From the NCBI RefSeq assembly GCF_964019515.1, contig NZ_OZ026452.1, forward strand, positions 1,736,001-1,800,000: DNA of 64,000 bases, written 5' to 3'. The notes under the pieces were generated by a model that saw only the letters and a program-made list of their open reading frames with translations, did no database searches and was not told where the DNA came from. A program made the translations under genes and the position numbers. This document shows positions 21,149 through 32,275 of this stretch, in pieces. Position 1 is the stretch's first letter. Each line of letters starts with the position of its first letter. The DNA is from Serratia symbiotica (Periphyllus acericola). Lineage in GTDB: Bacteria; Pseudomonadota; Gammaproteobacteria; Enterobacterales; Enterobacteriaceae.

Positions 21149-22213
21149 TTATTTTCCTATCGCCAGCCAGTGCATGCCACAGTCCCAGTCACTGTGCACA
21201 TTTCCAAAAATTTGCTTATTCCAGTTAAACCCATCGTTGTTGTAACCGCCCATTAGAGGCCCATAGTCATATGACTTATCCCACGCGTTACGCCCCGGCC
21301 AGTACGGTGTTAGCGATATTGCCCATACACCTTCATGAAAAGGGACGTTAAAACTTTGCCAAAGATTGGCATCCTCATTAATGCCTCGGGTGACCGTTTG
21401 TCCGCATTGAATGATAAATCCGGTGTTCTCATCCTTACGCCAACCTACCCCTTCAGATATCCTTGCCAGGCCACGGGTAAAAACTTCGTGATAAAGTCGA
21501 TACCGTTTCCCATCCAGGGAGAATCCGCCTATGGCAAAAGCATTATCGGTATCTAAACCAAAATAAGTGGTAAAATCCCCCTCACGGTGTAGCAATAGCG
21601 CGGCTTCCGCATCTTTATTGCCTTGGTTACTGATTTCCAGCGCGGGTTTCCCGTTGCCCTTCGCAGCAGATAAATGCGGAGTATCGTTAGACATAAACGT
21701 TGTGCATTTCGATCCATTCGGTGGGTATCTCGCCCCCACCGTCATGACATCCCCAAGGTTTACCCCTTTTGCGCCAGTGAACGCGTCCGTCACCGATTTT
21801 GGCGTTGCCGCCGTGGTCTCATCGTTGCTGTTTGTCTCATCGCTGAGTTTGGTGACCCAAAAATCGGTTAGCGATGCGCGTGCAGTGTGACCCACGTTCT
21901 TTGGAAAATAGAACTGCGGTACAGTACGCGCGTCATAAACCGCCATCGAATGACTTTGTTTGGTCACAAACTTGGCAATCTGACCGTTATAAACCGGATA
22001 CCCCCCGAAATTAAGCAGTATAGGCTGGGCAACAGGGACACATGACCCATATTCATTCTCCAGATACACCTGTATTTGGTTTTCGGGGAGTGTTGGGTCT
22101 TTATACATCTCACCAACGTAAATCTTCCCTCCTGAAGCCGCTTTAAACGTTCGCGCTAACGTAAACAGTTGGGACGGCATAGCCGCAACAATGTTGGGTG
22201 TTGTGTCTGACAT
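21149..22213 (-). CDS. tailspike/tail fibre protein with P22 head-binding domain
   Basis: From ATG 22213 (MSDTTPNIVAAMPSQLFTLA) the product is 354 residues. Residues ~1-110 match the P22 tailspike head-binding domain: FKAASGGKIYVGEMYKDPT, QVYLENEYGSCVPVAQP and GYPVYNGQIAKFVT. The long beta-helix of P22 is absent. The C-terminus instead resembles a tail fibre tip (GFIIQCGQTVTRG and final MHWLAIGK). It would attach to the phage neck and bind the host surface. It is the only clearly intact phage gene here. Confidence 0.8.
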   Translation of the reverse strand: MSDTTPNIVAAMPSQLFTLARTFKAASGGKIYVGEMYKDPTLPENQIQVYLENEYGSCVPVAQPILLNFGGYPVYNGQIAKFVTKQSHSMAVYDARTVPQFYFPKNVGHTARASLTDFWVTKLSDETNSNDETTAATPKSVTDAFTGAKGVNLGDVMTVGARYPPNGSKCTTFMSNDTPHLSAAKGNGKPALEISNQGNKDAEAALLLHREGDFTTYFGLDTDNAFAIGGFSLDGKRYRLYHEVFTRGLARISEGVGWRKDENTGFIIQCGQTVTRGINEDANLWQSFNVPFHEGVWAISLTPYWPGRNAWDKSYDYGPLMGGYNNDGFNWNKQIFGNVHSDWDCGMHWLAIGK

Positions 22214-22281
22214 GGTTGATTCTCCATATAGGCGAAAGCCCCGCAAGGCACGCTTTGCGGGAGGATTGTTTTTGAGAAAAT

Positions 22282-24788
22282 ATTAATCTTTAGGGTTATC
22301 GTCTCTTTCGGAAAGCCCGCCGATAACACCTTGCCGTGCAATGGCCTGTTTATCTTCGCGTGTCAGCGTTCAAAAAAACGCTTTCCAGGCAGGGTCGTTG
22401 GCGATACGTGCTTCCATTTCTGCGATCAACGGCTTGTTGCCCCCGCTCAGACAGGCGAGGGCCGTTGGACTGCTGTACGATGGCACGGAACTCGGGAGAG
22501 GCCAGTAACCTGTCCGCAGCCACACTCCGTGCCGTACGGTTGGCTTATTTAGCCGCCATGCCTGCAACCGCGCCATCACTCAGTGTCGGCCGCACCACGG
22601 GTATATGACCCAGAAGGGTAGACACGAACGCCCCCCCTGCCATGGCGATAGATCTTGTCCAGCACGCCATATTTGGCATCAAACTGTGTGATAAATGTCA
22701 CTGGCCCGTCTAAACATTCCCTTCACGCGCCTGTCTGTGCGCCCAGTTCACGCTCCACCATCGGCATAGTGCAGGAAGATTTCAAACCCTGGTACCAGTC
22801 AACAAACCCAGGCAAGTGGAACGCGTTTTTTTTACGGCTGCCTTGACTAAAGGCATCGCGCAGTGACGTGGCCACCGCCTCTCGCCGAATCCTATGTGAC
22901 GGGATATCCTATTGCAGCGCCCTAAATCCTTTGGCATCTCCTTTGGCCAGATTTAGCAAGGCTACCCCGGCCTTGGTGCTAATATCACCCGGTAAGTCTT
23001 TACCTAGCATACCGGTCAACGCGTCCTACATGGTATGCTGGACACGGGTCAGCTTTTTAGCGGCCTGCCATTTAGCCGCCATGCCCGCATCAACAGCCGC
23101 CTTTTCCTGATCAGGCGTCAGCATCGCATAAAGCTACTTGAGCGCCTCTGTTTCCTTATCACGGAATGGCCCCGTGTTTTTTACCGATTGCCTGCCACAT
23201 CTGCTTACGGATAGTGTCCAGTCTGGCGTAAGTAGGTACCGTAGCATCAGGCCCCGCAGGAGCCACCGCGTTATAAACCTGTTTTTCCTTTGTCGATAAA
23301 TACTCTGCCCCCCAGAGTTCGTCCGCCTTGCGATCCAGGTAGCGAATAATGTTTTGGGCCTCAACGGGTTGACCCTTGGGGATCGCTGTTGTGATCTGGT
23401 TATAAAGTTGATCGGATTTGCTTTGCACTTTCGCTATGCCGCGCTGGAAAGAGGATAAAAAATTATCGTTCATGGCGGCCTTGTCAGGCAACGCGCCTGC
23501 GGCATCAGTCAACGTTGAGGCCCGTTTTGCGATTTTGGCCAGCGCCTGGTTTTCCTGCGCCGCCAGTTGCGAACCGGGAACCGATTTCAGGGCCTGTTCA
23601 AAGTCTCGATAGGCAGCATTACCAGACACATGGGACAGCAGCAAATCCTCTTCGCTCAGCCCCAATTGCCTGGCGGCATCGATAACTTCCTGGCGGGGGG
23701 CGACATCCTTTGCGGTCTCCGCCATGTTTGCCGGGATGGCGTGATCGGCTACCGCCCCTACACGCACGGCTACCTGTTTCATGTCGGGTATATCTGGCTC
23801 AGCCACGGGTACTGCTGCCCGCCCTTCACGGGGGACTGCATCCCTTAACACCCCTGCAATGCGCCCGCCGCCCGCGACAATGCCTCGACCTATCGCACTC
23901 CCCGCCAGATTACCCACCAAATTGTGATTCTGTGTCCCCTGCGAGAGCGCACCTGGGGTGTTCTCAGCCAAAAGTGTGGCAGCCTGCGTCGCCAGGCGTT
24001 CGGCACGCCCCGACGTTGCCGCTGCGGTACGTTCAGCGCCCAAGCCGGTGATCAGGTATGGCCCCATCTCAGCCGCCAGTTGCGCGTAAGGATCCGTGGG
24101 TTTCATACTCTCGGGGAGTTCAAAACGTCCGATGGAGGTGTAATCAGCAGGACGCCCGGCCAGGGCCGCCTCGGCATGGTTCACCGTACCAGCCAGCGCG
24201 TCGTAAACGGTTGGCACAATATTGGCCACATTCACGGCGGCCTGCTTGCCTGATCTGCATCAACTCGTTTTTGCTACCCGGCTGCGCAGCCTGTGTCCAC
24301 GGCGCAAAACGCGGATCCATCACATAACCTACTGTTTCTGCAGGAATTTGCGTTTTCTCCCCTCGAAGGAACTTCCGCATGTTGCTTGGCCCCCAGTTGT
24401 AGGCTGCCAGCGCGTCAGGAACGTTGCCATGCGCGTAAAGCATCTGCTTGAGGTAGCGTGCGCCAGCCTCGATCTGAAGTCATGGATCGCGTTTTAGCGC
24501 GTCCGGGTCATAACCTATCCCCCGTGCCGTGTCGGGCATGATCTGCGTCAGCCCGATGGCCCCTTTTCCGCTGGTCGCCCCGGTATTGCCGCTGCTCTCC
24601 TTGCTAATCACTGCGTTGAGCAATCCTGGCGGCAGGCCAAACCGCTGCTCGGCAGTAGCAACCGGATCACCGTCATTATTCTGCGGTGACGCAGGATCGG
24701 CCGTGTGTGGTGGGTATTTTGTCCACGGCTCCGCCAAAGGGGGCGTGTCTATAGGCCTGTTTTGGTATTTTTCCCAGGGACCTGCCAT
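22282..24788 (-). pseudogene. phage DNA-ejection protein with lytic transglycosylase domain, decayed
   Basis: The start MAGPWEKYQNRPIDTPPLAE leads into an SLT-type transglycosylase domain: SKESSGNTGATSGKGAIGLTQIMP with its catalytic Glu, then AYNWGPSN after a stop. TGA replaces Trp in RDP(W)LQIE near 24481. Frameshifts follow near 24240 and 23160, with several later stops. The long central part (358 codons, 23159-24235) is open and Ala-rich, as in P22-type ejection proteins. The end is RQGVIGGLSERDDNPKD. Such proteins breach peptidoglycan during DNA injection. Non-functional here. Confidence 0.75.
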
Positions 24789-24790
24789 AA

Positions 24791-25491
24791 CTACTTTCTC
24801 CAGTTAGTAGGGTTACCCGGATCGCCACCCATAAAGGTGTAACCCCCTTCACGCTGTCCAGGGCGCGGAACGGCGGCGTTGCGCTGATCTTCTGCTGGTA
24901 AGTATCGATGGTAGACTTCTCGCGCCTTAAGTTGGTTACCTGTCGATCCAGTACCTTCTGCTAGCTATCGATAGCCGAGAGTGCTGCCTTGGGTGACATG
25001 TTTTGGTTGATATTCAGGAAGGCCCGCGCCGCCCCTTCTACCTCAAGATTAGTTATCCCGCCCCCTGTGCCTTTCAGGCTGACTACCCCCATCTGACACG
25101 CCTGCCCCTTCATCTGTTCTATCCATGCCCAGGCATCCGCTGCCGCTGTACCGGGGATGATTGACTTAATGCCTCCGCCAAAACCGAACACACCGTAAAA
25201 CACCTTGGGGTCAATTCCTTTCACACGGTTTAGGTTGTCCAGCATGTTCGAGACCTGATCGACATGGTTTTGATACGCGCCCACGTAGTCCTGCATCTTT
25301 TGTACGGCATTTTGCTGGGTAGTCTGCGCCTTGCTGTTCTTTTCTCCCTCTTTCAGGCTCAGTTCCCACTGCTTGTTGGCAATATCTTCCTGGTTCTTTT
25401 ACGCCGTCAGGCTCAGGCGCTGTTGTCCCAGGTCGAGATTGGCCTGAGCAATCCGCCCTGACTGTTGCAGATGGGCGTTTTTACTTTGCAG
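24791..25491 (-). pseudogene. phage DNA-injection/virion protein, decayed and IS-truncated
   Basis: A frame with a coiled-coil, Gln-rich head (QRLSLTA, WELSLKEGEKNSKAQTTQ) continues into MQDYVGAYQNHVDQVSNML and IKSIIPGTAAADAWAWIEQM. It has stops near 25400 and at 24961, and a frameshift before the terminal GGYTFMGGDPGNPTNWRK. Its stop precedes the next gene's ATG by two bases. Position upstream of the transglycosylase ejection gene suggests a P22 gp20-like role, but the homology is only inferred. The 5' end is missing at IS copy 2. Confidence 0.6.
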
Positions 25492-26231
25492 GGGGTTGTT
25501 GAATAAATCAAACCTTTGGCCGGCACGAGGATCAGATCACTATCCTTCTGTCAAAATAGCGACATTCCGTGGCCCAGCAAAAGTTCAACATCACCAACTG
25601 AAAGGCTTACAACAACGCCCTTATCGCTCGGGGTTCACTCACTTTCTCGGTGGATGAAACGGCACTTCACGCCTGGTACTGCGAGGCAAAACCTTCTCTG
25701 CGTGGTCGCCCACCACATTATTCCGATATGGCAATCACCAGCGTATTGATGCTGAAACGGATTTTCGGCCTGACACTTCGCGCCCTACAGGGCTTCTTCG
25801 ATTCCATTGTCACACTGATCAAAGTGCCGTTGAACTGCCCGGACGACACCTGCATCAGTAAGCGGGCGAAGTCCGGCCATGTCCCGTTTAAAACCCCAAC
25901 GCCGGGTGAAATTGCGCACCTCGTTATCGACTCTAGCGGGCTCAACGTGTTGGGTGAAGGGGAGTGGAAGGTAAAAAAACACGGTCAGGGGAAAAGTATC
26001 ATAGGCTACCACCGACGTTCGATAGCGGCAACAGCGAGGTACAGAGTAAAACAGCTATTTGGTGGTCACCTGTCGCTGCGAGATTATGATGGGCAAGTTG
26101 CAGAGGCGCTGGCCATGATCTGTGCATTAAACAAGATGCCGCTCGCCGGTATGCCAGAAAGTGTACGCCTTGCCTGAAAGATGCCAATTCACGGGACTCT
26201 TTATTCCAAATCCGATTTATTCAACAAAGCA
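25492..26231 (+). mobile_element. IS903-like copy 2, internally deleted derivative
   Basis: This copy is 740 bp with both termini. The transposase frame joins KKHGQG directly to KSIIGYHRR, so about 315 bp between the two catalytic halves are gone, including the amber region. The junction (ggtcagg|ggaaaagtatca) is the same as in copy 3. The Glu-to-Ala change remains. Flanking 9-mers (actttgcag and gtaaataga) differ. It truncates the phage gene on its left and the 3' end of tdk on its right. Confidence 0.9.
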
Positions 26232-26804
26232 GTAAATAGACTCTTTATAATGCTTGCGGCATACAGAAACATAGCTCTCATTACCCCCTGTTACCACTTG
26301 CTCGCCAGCTTGCGTCGCCTGACCATTTTCATCCAGCCGCAGCACCCGGTTCGCTTTTCTTCCGCAGTGACAGATGGTTTTCAATTCAACCAACTTATCA
26401 GCCCAGGCTAGCAAGTATTGGCTACCGATAAACAACTCCCCCAGAAAATCGGTACGCAGGCCGTAACACAACACCGGAATATCCAATTGGTCTACGACAT
26501 CGCATAGTTGCTCTACCTGCGCTTTGGTCAGAAATTGGCTTTCATCCAGTAAAACGCAATGAATCGGCTGCTGTTGATGCTGATGACTGATCATAGTGTA
26601 CAGTATAGAGTCGTTATTATAGAGCTGTGCCAGAGAAGACAGGCCAATGCGCGAACTCACCTTACCCATACCAAAACGGTGATCAATTTCAGCGGTAAAC
26701 ACCAGCGTGCGCATACCACGTTCTTGATAATTATATGAAGATTGCAACAATGCGGTAGATTTTCCGGCATTCATAGCAGAGTAATAAAAATAAAGTTGAG
26801 CCAT
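26217..26804 (-). CDS. tdk: thymidine kinase, C-terminus replaced by IS-derived codons
   Basis: From [17 protein letters not shown] (start 26804) the protein is 195 residues, against 205 in E. coli. The P-loop (AMNAGKST), the catalytic region [13 protein letters not shown] and both zinc pairs (CHCGRK and CRKHYKE) are kept. After HYKE the last ~16 residues are lost and the IS end supplies SIYCFVE. The active core is complete, so the enzyme may still phosphorylate thymidine. It is divergent from hns, as in related genomes. Confidence 0.85.
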   Translation of the reverse strand: MAQLYFYYSAMNAGKSTALLQSSYNYQERGMRTLVFTAEIDHRFGMGKVSSRIGLSSLAQLYNNDSILYTMISHQHQQQPIHCVLLDESQFLTKAQVEQLCDVVDQLDIPVLCYGLRTDFLGELFIGSQYLLAWADKLVELKTICHCGRKANRVLRLDENGQATQAGEQVVTGGNESYVSVCRKHYKESIYCFVE

Positions 26805-27033
26805 GAGCCAGCAACTCCAATAGTATAAGAAATATTCAGACCTAACTCTTGGCAGCCAGTGTACCACAGCAAGTCCGCATGCTCAGCCTTCACGAGTACA
26901 ATCACCTGCTTTAGGTAATAATGCGCTTTCACTATGAAACATATCGTTCTACGCTCGCCTAGCTTATACATCTATTTGCGGGATAATCACTATCTGACAG
27001 CACTATTAATTATTTCTGATGTAGATGCCCACA

Positions 27034-27204
27034 TTAATGCCTAGAATAGTGCACGTTACCAACTTGTGCGTTGAATAGCGCTGGAAGCGTATTAAACAGC
27101 GCTGAGGTATTTAATGGCATCAGATGACCAAAACAGTACACTTTGGCGTAGTCTTTAGCGGTATATCCGCCAATCTCGGCAATGTTTACCAAGCCTTTGC
27201 GCGG
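27034..27204 (-). pseudogene. unidentified gene remnant between tdk and hns
   Basis: A 56-codon open stretch reads very protein-like (VNIAEIGGYTAKDYAKVYCF, then GHLMPLNTSALFNTLP). It stops at TAA 27034-27036 and has no upstream start because a TAA precedes it. I do not recognise the family. It is the only coding-looking sequence in the 680-bp tdk-hns gap; the remainder is AT-rich and likely holds the hns promoter. Confidence 0.3.
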
Positions 27205-27482
27205 TTACCCCTGTAAAGCTCATTGCAATAATGATACAAATTACTGCTATTACTTATCCATAAAAGCCTTTTTATGCATCAACATACCACAACTACTGTA
27301 AATTTGACTTAAAATTAAAGTGGTAATACTTAATAATCCTATCTATATTAGCTTGTCAGATCTGATTGACCATTTTTTAAAACGGTTAATTTGAGTATTA
27401 AGACCATGTTAGCTATTGCAGAAAAGAAAAGAGCACTCTATTATTATACACACCCACACCAATATAATTTGAGACTAGGACA

Positions 27483-27902
27483 ATGAGCGAAGCATTAAAG
27501 ATTTTGAACAACATCCGCACTATACGCGCTCAGGCAAGAGAATGTAGCCTGGAAACGCTGGAAGAAATGCTTGAGAAACTGGAAGTTGTCGTGAATGAAC
27601 GACACGAAGAAGAAAGTCAGGCTCAAGCAGAAATTGAAGAACGCACTCGCAAATTGCAACAATATCGTGAAATGATCATTGCTGATGGCATCGATCCAAA
27701 TGAATTGTTGCAAACTATGGCGGCGACTAAAGCAGTGGGTAAAGTAGTGGGTAAAGCAAAGCGTGCGACACGTCCTGCTAAATACCAATATAAAGATGAA
27801 AATGGCGAACTCAAAACCTGGACAGGTCAAGGCCGTACTCCAGCGGTGATTAAGAAAGCTATCGAAGAGCAAGGTAAATCTTTGGATGATTTCCTGTTGT
27901 AA
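27483..27902 (+). CDS. hns: H-NS nucleoid-associated repressor
   Basis: A 139-residue H-NS. The N-terminal oligomerisation coiled coil ([20 protein letters not shown]) and the C-terminal AT-rich DNA-binding domain with [16 protein letters not shown] are complete. The linker carries a short VGK-VVGK repeat, making it slightly longer than the E. coli protein. H-NS silences horizontally acquired AT-rich DNA, so its retention in this IS- and phage-loaded genome is notable. AGGA precedes the ATG. Confidence 0.96.
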   Translation: MSEALKILNNIRTIRAQARECSLETLEEMLEKLEVVVNERHEEESQAQAEIEERTRKLQQYREMIIADGIDPNELLQTMAATKAVGKVVGKAKRATRPAKYQYKDENGELKTWTGQGRTPAVIKKAIEEQGKSLDDFLL

Positions 27903-27924
27903 TAACTCCTAGCTCCGTATACAT

Positions 27925-27951
27925 AAGGCTCTCCTTAGGGGAGCCTTTTTT
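27925..27951 (+). terminator. rho-independent terminator of hns
   Basis: AAGGCTCTCC and GGGGAGCCTT pair (one T-G pair) around ttag and run into six T. It starts 23 bp after the hns stop. Confidence 0.88.
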
Positions 27952-28045
27952 GCAACATTATAAGCCGAACTGACGATTACCTTCTTAGGTAAATATCTGA
28001 AAATACCGTATCAAGTTTCTCCGGCGAATTATCTGCAATGCAGGT

Positions 28046-28792
28046 GGCTTTGTTGAATAAATCGGATTTGGAATAAAGAGTCCCGTGAATGGGCATCTTT
28101 CAGGCAAGGCATACACTTTCTGGCATACCGGCGAGCGGCATCTTGTTTAATGCATAGATCATGGCCAGCGCCTCTGCAACTTGCCCATCATAATCTCGCA
28201 GCGACAGGTGACCACCAAATAGCTGTTTTACTCTGTACCTCGCTGTTGCCGCTATCGAACGTCGGTGGTAGCCTGTGATAATTTTCCCCTGACCGTGTTT
28301 TTTTACCTTCCACTCCCCTTCACCCAACACGTTGAGCCCGCTAGAGTCGATAACGAGGTGCGCAATTTCACCCGGCGTTGGGGTTTTAAACGGGAAACGG
28401 GACATGGCCGGACTTTGCCCGCTTACTGATGCAGGTGTCGTCCGGGTAGTTCAACGGCTCTTTGATCAGTGTGACAATGGAGTCGACGAAGCCCTGGAGG
28501 GCGCGAAGTGTCAGGCCGAAAATCCGTTTCAGCATCAATACGCTGGTGATTGCCATATCGGAATAATGTTGTCGGCGACCACGCAGAGAAAGTTTTGCCT
28601 CGCAGTACCAGGCGTAAAGTGCCGTTTCATCCACCGAGAAAGTGAGTGAACCCCGAGCGATAAGGGCGTTGTTGTAAGCCTTCCAGTTGGTGATGTTGAA
28701 CTTTTGCTGGGCCATCGAATGTCGCTATTTTGACAGAAGGAGAGTGATCTGATCCTCGTGCCGGCCAAATGTTTGATTTCTTCAACAATGCC
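28046..28792 (-). mobile_element. IS903-like copy 3, internally deleted derivative with target duplication
   Basis: This 747-bp copy has the same internal deletion as copy 2 (KKHGQGKIITGYHRR). It is flanked by a perfect 9-bp duplication (aatgcaggt at 28037-28045 and 28793-28801). It therefore moved in its deleted form. It is the only copy here whose transposase frame begins with ATG (attcgatggcccagc) rather than GTG. It carries the Ala in place of catalytic Glu. Inserted between hns and the uge gene. Confidence 0.95.
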
Positions 28793-28855
28793 AATGCAGG
28801 TATAAAAAAGGAGCCGTAGCCACTCTATTATCCCTGCATCTACACAACTACTCAA

Positions 28856-29866
28856 TCATTGAAATTTATAAAATTCCCGGTACCAATTTACAAAGCTTTT
28901 TACCCCTTCCTGCACGCTAGTTGCCGGTTCAAAACCGATAGCTTTGTGAAGCTCAGCGATATCTGCATGAGTATCCAAAATGTCACCAGATTGCATTGAA
29001 AGCATATTTTTATGCGCAGTTATCCCTAACGCATGTTCGAGCGCACTGATATATTCCATCAGCTTTACTGGGGTGTTGTTACCGATATTATAAACATGAT
29101 AAGGTGCGGAACTAGTAGTCGGCGATCCCTCTTCCACAACCCATTCTGGATCCGCCTGAGGTATAATCGCTTGCAATCGCACTATGGCTTCAGTGATATC
29201 ATCAATATAGGTAAAATCGCGGTACATTTCACCATGGTTATATACATCAATGCTATCCCCCGCCAATATGGCCTTGGTAAACTTGAATAGTGCCATATCT
29301 GGCCTGCCCCAAGGGCCATATACAGTAAAGAAGCGCAATCCGGTGGTGGGAATACCGTATAAATGGGAATAGCTATGCGACATCAGTTCATTGGCTTTCT
29401 TGGTCGCCGCATACAGTGATATAGGGTGATCAACGGAATCTTCAGTAGAAAATGGCAGCTTACGATTCAGGCCATAAACTGAACTGGAAGAGGCATACAA
29501 CAAATGCTCAGCTTTATTACGACGACAGCCTTCCAGTACATTTAAATGGCCAATAAGATTTGCATCAGCGTAGGCCAACGGGTTTTCTAGCGAGTATCGC
29601 ACACCAGCCTGAGCAGCCAGATGAATAACCCGTTGAAAGTTATGCTCGGCAAATATTGCCGCTATCCCCTCGCGGTCAGCCAAATCCAATTTAATAAACT
29701 GAAACCTTGGCTTATTAACCAACAGATCAAGACGAGCCAGTTTCAGAGCCACATCATAGTAATCATTCAGGTTGTCGATACCGACAATCTGATGCCCGTC
29801 GGCCAACAATCGCGCTGCTACATTATAACCAATAAATCCTGCGGCACCTGTAACCAGGAATTTCAT
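28856..29866 (-). CDS. NAD-dependent epimerase, UDP-glucuronate 4-epimerase type
   Basis: A 336-residue extended short-chain dehydrogenase. The NAD site is TGAAGFIGYNVA (residues 6-17) and the catalytic motif is SLYAATKK (Tyr-x3-Lys, ~residue 150). The pattern fits UDP-glucuronate/UDP-galacturonate 4-epimerases. It starts 10 bp after ugd, whose product is UDP-glucuronate, and so forms the third step of galU-ugd-epimerase. The exact substrate is inferred from context. Likely feeds surface polysaccharide or lipid A/LPS sugars. Confidence 0.88.
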   Translation of the reverse strand: MKFLVTGAAGFIGYNVAARLLADGHQIVGIDNLNDYYDVALKLARLDLLVNKPRFQFIKLDLADREGIAAIFAEHNFQRVIHLAAQAGVRYSLENPLAYADANLIGHLNVLEGCRRNKAEHLLYASSSSVYGLNRKLPFSTEDSVDHPISLYAATKKANELMSHSYSHLYGIPTTGLRFFTVYGPWGRPDMALFKFTKAILAGDSIDVYNHGEMYRDFTYIDDITEAIVRLQAIIPQADPEWVVEEGSPTTSSAPYHVYNIGNNTPVKLMEYISALEHALGITAHKNMLSMQSGDILDTHADIAELHKAIGFEPATSVQEGVKSFVNWYREFYKFQ

Positions 29867-29876
29867 TCCCTCCCCC

Positions 29877-31220
29877 TTAAATTACTGGCTTAATAGAGGA
29901 GCCACGGCCAATTGCATAATAGGTAAAACCACAGTTTTTAAGACGTTCAGGATCAAATAAGTTGCGACCATCAAAGATGACCGGTTGCTTTAACGCCCCT
30001 TTGATAATATCGAAATCCGGTGAGCGGAAGCTCTGCCACTCGGTACAGATCACCAAAGCGTCAGCACCTTGTAGCGCAGCCTCTTTTGTATCCATCACTT
30101 TGAGATCATTACGTTGGCCATAGATGCGCTGAACCTCAAGCATCGCTGCTGGATCGTAAGCCTGTACCGTGGCTCCAGCCTGCCATAACTGTTCCATCAA
30201 CACACGGCTGGACGCTTCACGCATATCGTCGGTATTAGGCTTGAACGCCAACCCCCACAGGGAGAAAGTTTTACCCTTCAGATCTTCACCAAAGTAGTCG
30301 CTAATAAGCCTGTTTAGCTTGTATTTCTGCTGATAGTTAACCTGATCAACCGCCTGTAACAGCTTCGGCTGGTAGCCGATGTGTTCCGCAGTGCGGATCA
30401 GCGCTTGGACGTCTTTCGGGAAGCAGGAACCACCGTAGCCGCAGCCTGGATAGATAAAGTGATAGCCGATACGTGAATCGGAACCGATACCCTGACGCAC
30501 TTTTTCGATATCCGCACCCAGCATTTCCGCCAAGTTCGACATTTCGTTCATAAAGCTGATTTTTGTCGCCAGCATGCAGTTGGCGGCATACTTGGTCAAT
30601 TCAGCACTACGGATATCCATCATTATCATACGATCATGATTGCGGTTGAACGGCTCGTACAGTTCACGAATAGGTTCGATCATCTCTTTGCTGTCGCTAC
30701 CGATAACGATGCGATCAGGGCGCATGCAGTTGGCGACCGCAGCCCCTTCCTTCAGAAACTCCGGGTTGGACACCACATCGAACGGCACGTTTCTGCCGCG
30801 TTTTTCCAACGTTGTGGCCATCACCTGACGCACCTTATCCGCTGTGCCGACCGGCACGGTGGACTTGTCAACCACAACTTTACGAGCGGTCATGTGCTCG
30901 GCGATAGTACGCGCTACTGCGGTCACGTATTGCAAATCGGCAGAACCATCCTCGTCCGGCGGTGTGCCAACGGCGATGAATTGGATAGTGCCGTGAGCAA
31001 TGCCTGCCTTTGCGTCGGTGGTGAAATGCAGGCGGCCAGCTTCATAGTTTTGCTGCACCAACGGTGCCAGGCCAGGTTCAAAAATAGGGATATTCCCTTT
31101 TTTCAAGTTTTCGACTTTATGCTCATCAACGTCAATACACATAACGTCATGACCGACCTCAGCCAGCACCGCTGCTTGCACAAGACCAACATAGCCAATG
31201 CCAAAAACTGTAACTTTCAT
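29877..31220 (-). CDS. ugd: UDP-glucose 6-dehydrogenase
   Basis: A 447-residue protein. The Rossmann motif [11 protein letters not shown] is at residues 7-17 and the catalytic Cys lies in [14 protein letters not shown] (~residue 265). It oxidises UDP-glucose to UDP-glucuronate with two NAD+. It lies 33 bp downstream of galU and 10 bp upstream of the epimerase, so the three form one operon. Undamaged. Confidence 0.95.
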   Translation of the reverse strand: MKVTVFGIGYVGLVQAAVLAEVGHDVMCIDVDEHKVENLKKGNIPIFEPGLAPLVQQNYEAGRLHFTTDAKAGIAHGTIQFIAVGTPPDEDGSADLQYVTAVARTIAEHMTARKVVVDKSTVPVGTADKVRQVMATTLEKRGRNVPFDVVSNPEFLKEGAAVANCMRPDRIVIGSDSKEMIEPIRELYEPFNRNHDRMIMMDIRSAELTKYAANCMLATKISFMNEMSNLAEMLGADIEKVRQGIGSDSRIGYHFIYPGCGYGGSCFPKDVQALIRTAEHIGYQPKLLQAVDQVNYQQKYKLNRLISDYFGEDLKGKTFSLWGLAFKPNTDDMREASSRVLMEQLWQAGATVQAYDPAAMLEVQRIYGQRNDLKVMDTKEAALQGADALVICTEWQSFRSPDFDIIKGALKQPVIFDGRNLFDPERLKNCGFTYYAIGRGSSIKPVI

Positions 31221-31253
31221 GGGAAAATCCTAGTTCTTCAAATTATCAATAAA

Positions 31254-32171
31254 TTATTTCTTTGCAGCGGTTATCAACCGTTGTAACCACTGAGAAAAAT
31301 CTTTGCCTAGGTTAGCGTGGCGCATACCATATTGGACGAAAGCCTGCATATAACCCAGCTTGTTACCGCAATCATGGCTAATACCTTTAAGATGGTAAGC
31401 TTCTACTGTCTCCTGCTGCATCAGCATCTCAATGCTATCGGTGAGTTGGATTTCATCGCCTGAGCCTGGAGGTGTTTTCGCTAGTAGCAGCCAAATATTG
31501 GCGGATAACACATAGCGGCCAACAATGGCCAGGTTGGAAGGCGCTGTGCCCAGCGTCGGTTTTTCGATCACACTGACCATCGGAGCACTCTCCCCTGGCT
31601 GCAACTCATAGCCTTGGCAATTTGCTATGCCGTAATTCCCGACATAGTTATGTGGTACCGGTTCAACCATAATCTGGCTGATGCCAGTCGCATCGAAACG
31701 TCGCAGCATTTCGTGTAAATTGTCTTTTCCCAGATCGGCGCTATATTCGTCAAGGATCACGTCCGGCAATACCACAGCGACCGGTTCATCCCCTACCATC
31801 GGATAAGCACACATAACAGCGTGCCCCAATCCCTTAGTCACCCCCTGGCGTACCTGCATAACGGTAACGCCTTTGGGGCAAATCGACTGAACTTCATCCA
31901 GCAACTGGCGCTTAACGCGTTTTTCCAGTATTGCTTCCAGCTCAAAGCTGGTGTCAAAATGGTTCTCAATTGAGTTTTTGGAAGAATGGGTGACCAACAC
32001 AATCTCGATAATCCCCGCCGCAATGCATTCATTGACCACGTACTGGATCAAGGGTTTGTCCACCAATGGCAACATTTCTTTCGGGATAGCTTTAGTTGCT
32101 GGCAACATCCGTGTTCCCAAGCCTGCAACCGGGATCACCGCTTTTCTGACTTTAGGATTTATAGCAGGCAT
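31254..32171 (-). CDS. galU: UTP-glucose-1-phosphate uridylyltransferase
   Basis: Starting at [17 protein letters not shown] (ATG 32171) the protein is 305 residues, close to the 302 of E. coli GalU; the longer frame to 32219 adds residues without homology. The nucleotide-binding signature [16 protein letters not shown] and [11 protein letters not shown] are present. It makes UDP-glucose for LPS and glycans. First gene of galU-ugd-epimerase. A full-length IS lies 104 bp upstream, which could affect the promoter. Confidence 0.95.
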   Translation of the reverse strand: MPAINPKVRKAVIPVAGLGTRMLPATKAIPKEMLPLVDKPLIQYVVNECIAAGIIEIVLVTHSSKNSIENHFDTSFELEAILEKRVKRQLLDEVQSICPKGVTVMQVRQGVTKGLGHAVMCAYPMVGDEPVAVVLPDVILDEYSADLGKDNLHEMLRRFDATGISQIMVEPVPHNYVGNYGIANCQGYELQPGESAPMVSVIEKPTLGTAPSNLAIVGRYVLSANIWLLLAKTPPGSGDEIQLTDSIEMLMQQETVEAYHLKGISHDCGNKLGYMQAFVQYGMRHANLGKDFSQWLQRLITAAKK

Positions 32172-32275
32172 TGCTTCCCCTCTTAATAATATGCTCATTT
32201 TATGAGCCTTATATGCCATACAAAAACATTTAAGAGTATACCAGCTTATTGTTACCGAGCATTAGTCCGAACACA

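Larger units (their letters stand above)
20466..25491. mobile_element. remnant of a P22-like podoviral prophage (tail/ejection end)
   Basis: The segment carries, all on the minus strand, two decayed ejection-protein genes, an intact tailspike-like gene and a tail fibre assembly gene. This is the late virion end of a P22-type phage. It begins at the rsfS junction and ends abruptly at IS copy 2. No integrase, packaging, capsid or lysis genes are present. Positions 20466-20705 are AT-rich and I see no gene there. Confidence 0.8.

Noticed and set aside
30636-31286. 216-codon plus-strand open frame
   Set aside because: It is antisense to ugd and the start of its upstream gap, has no family resemblance, and is explained by the codon structure of ugd.
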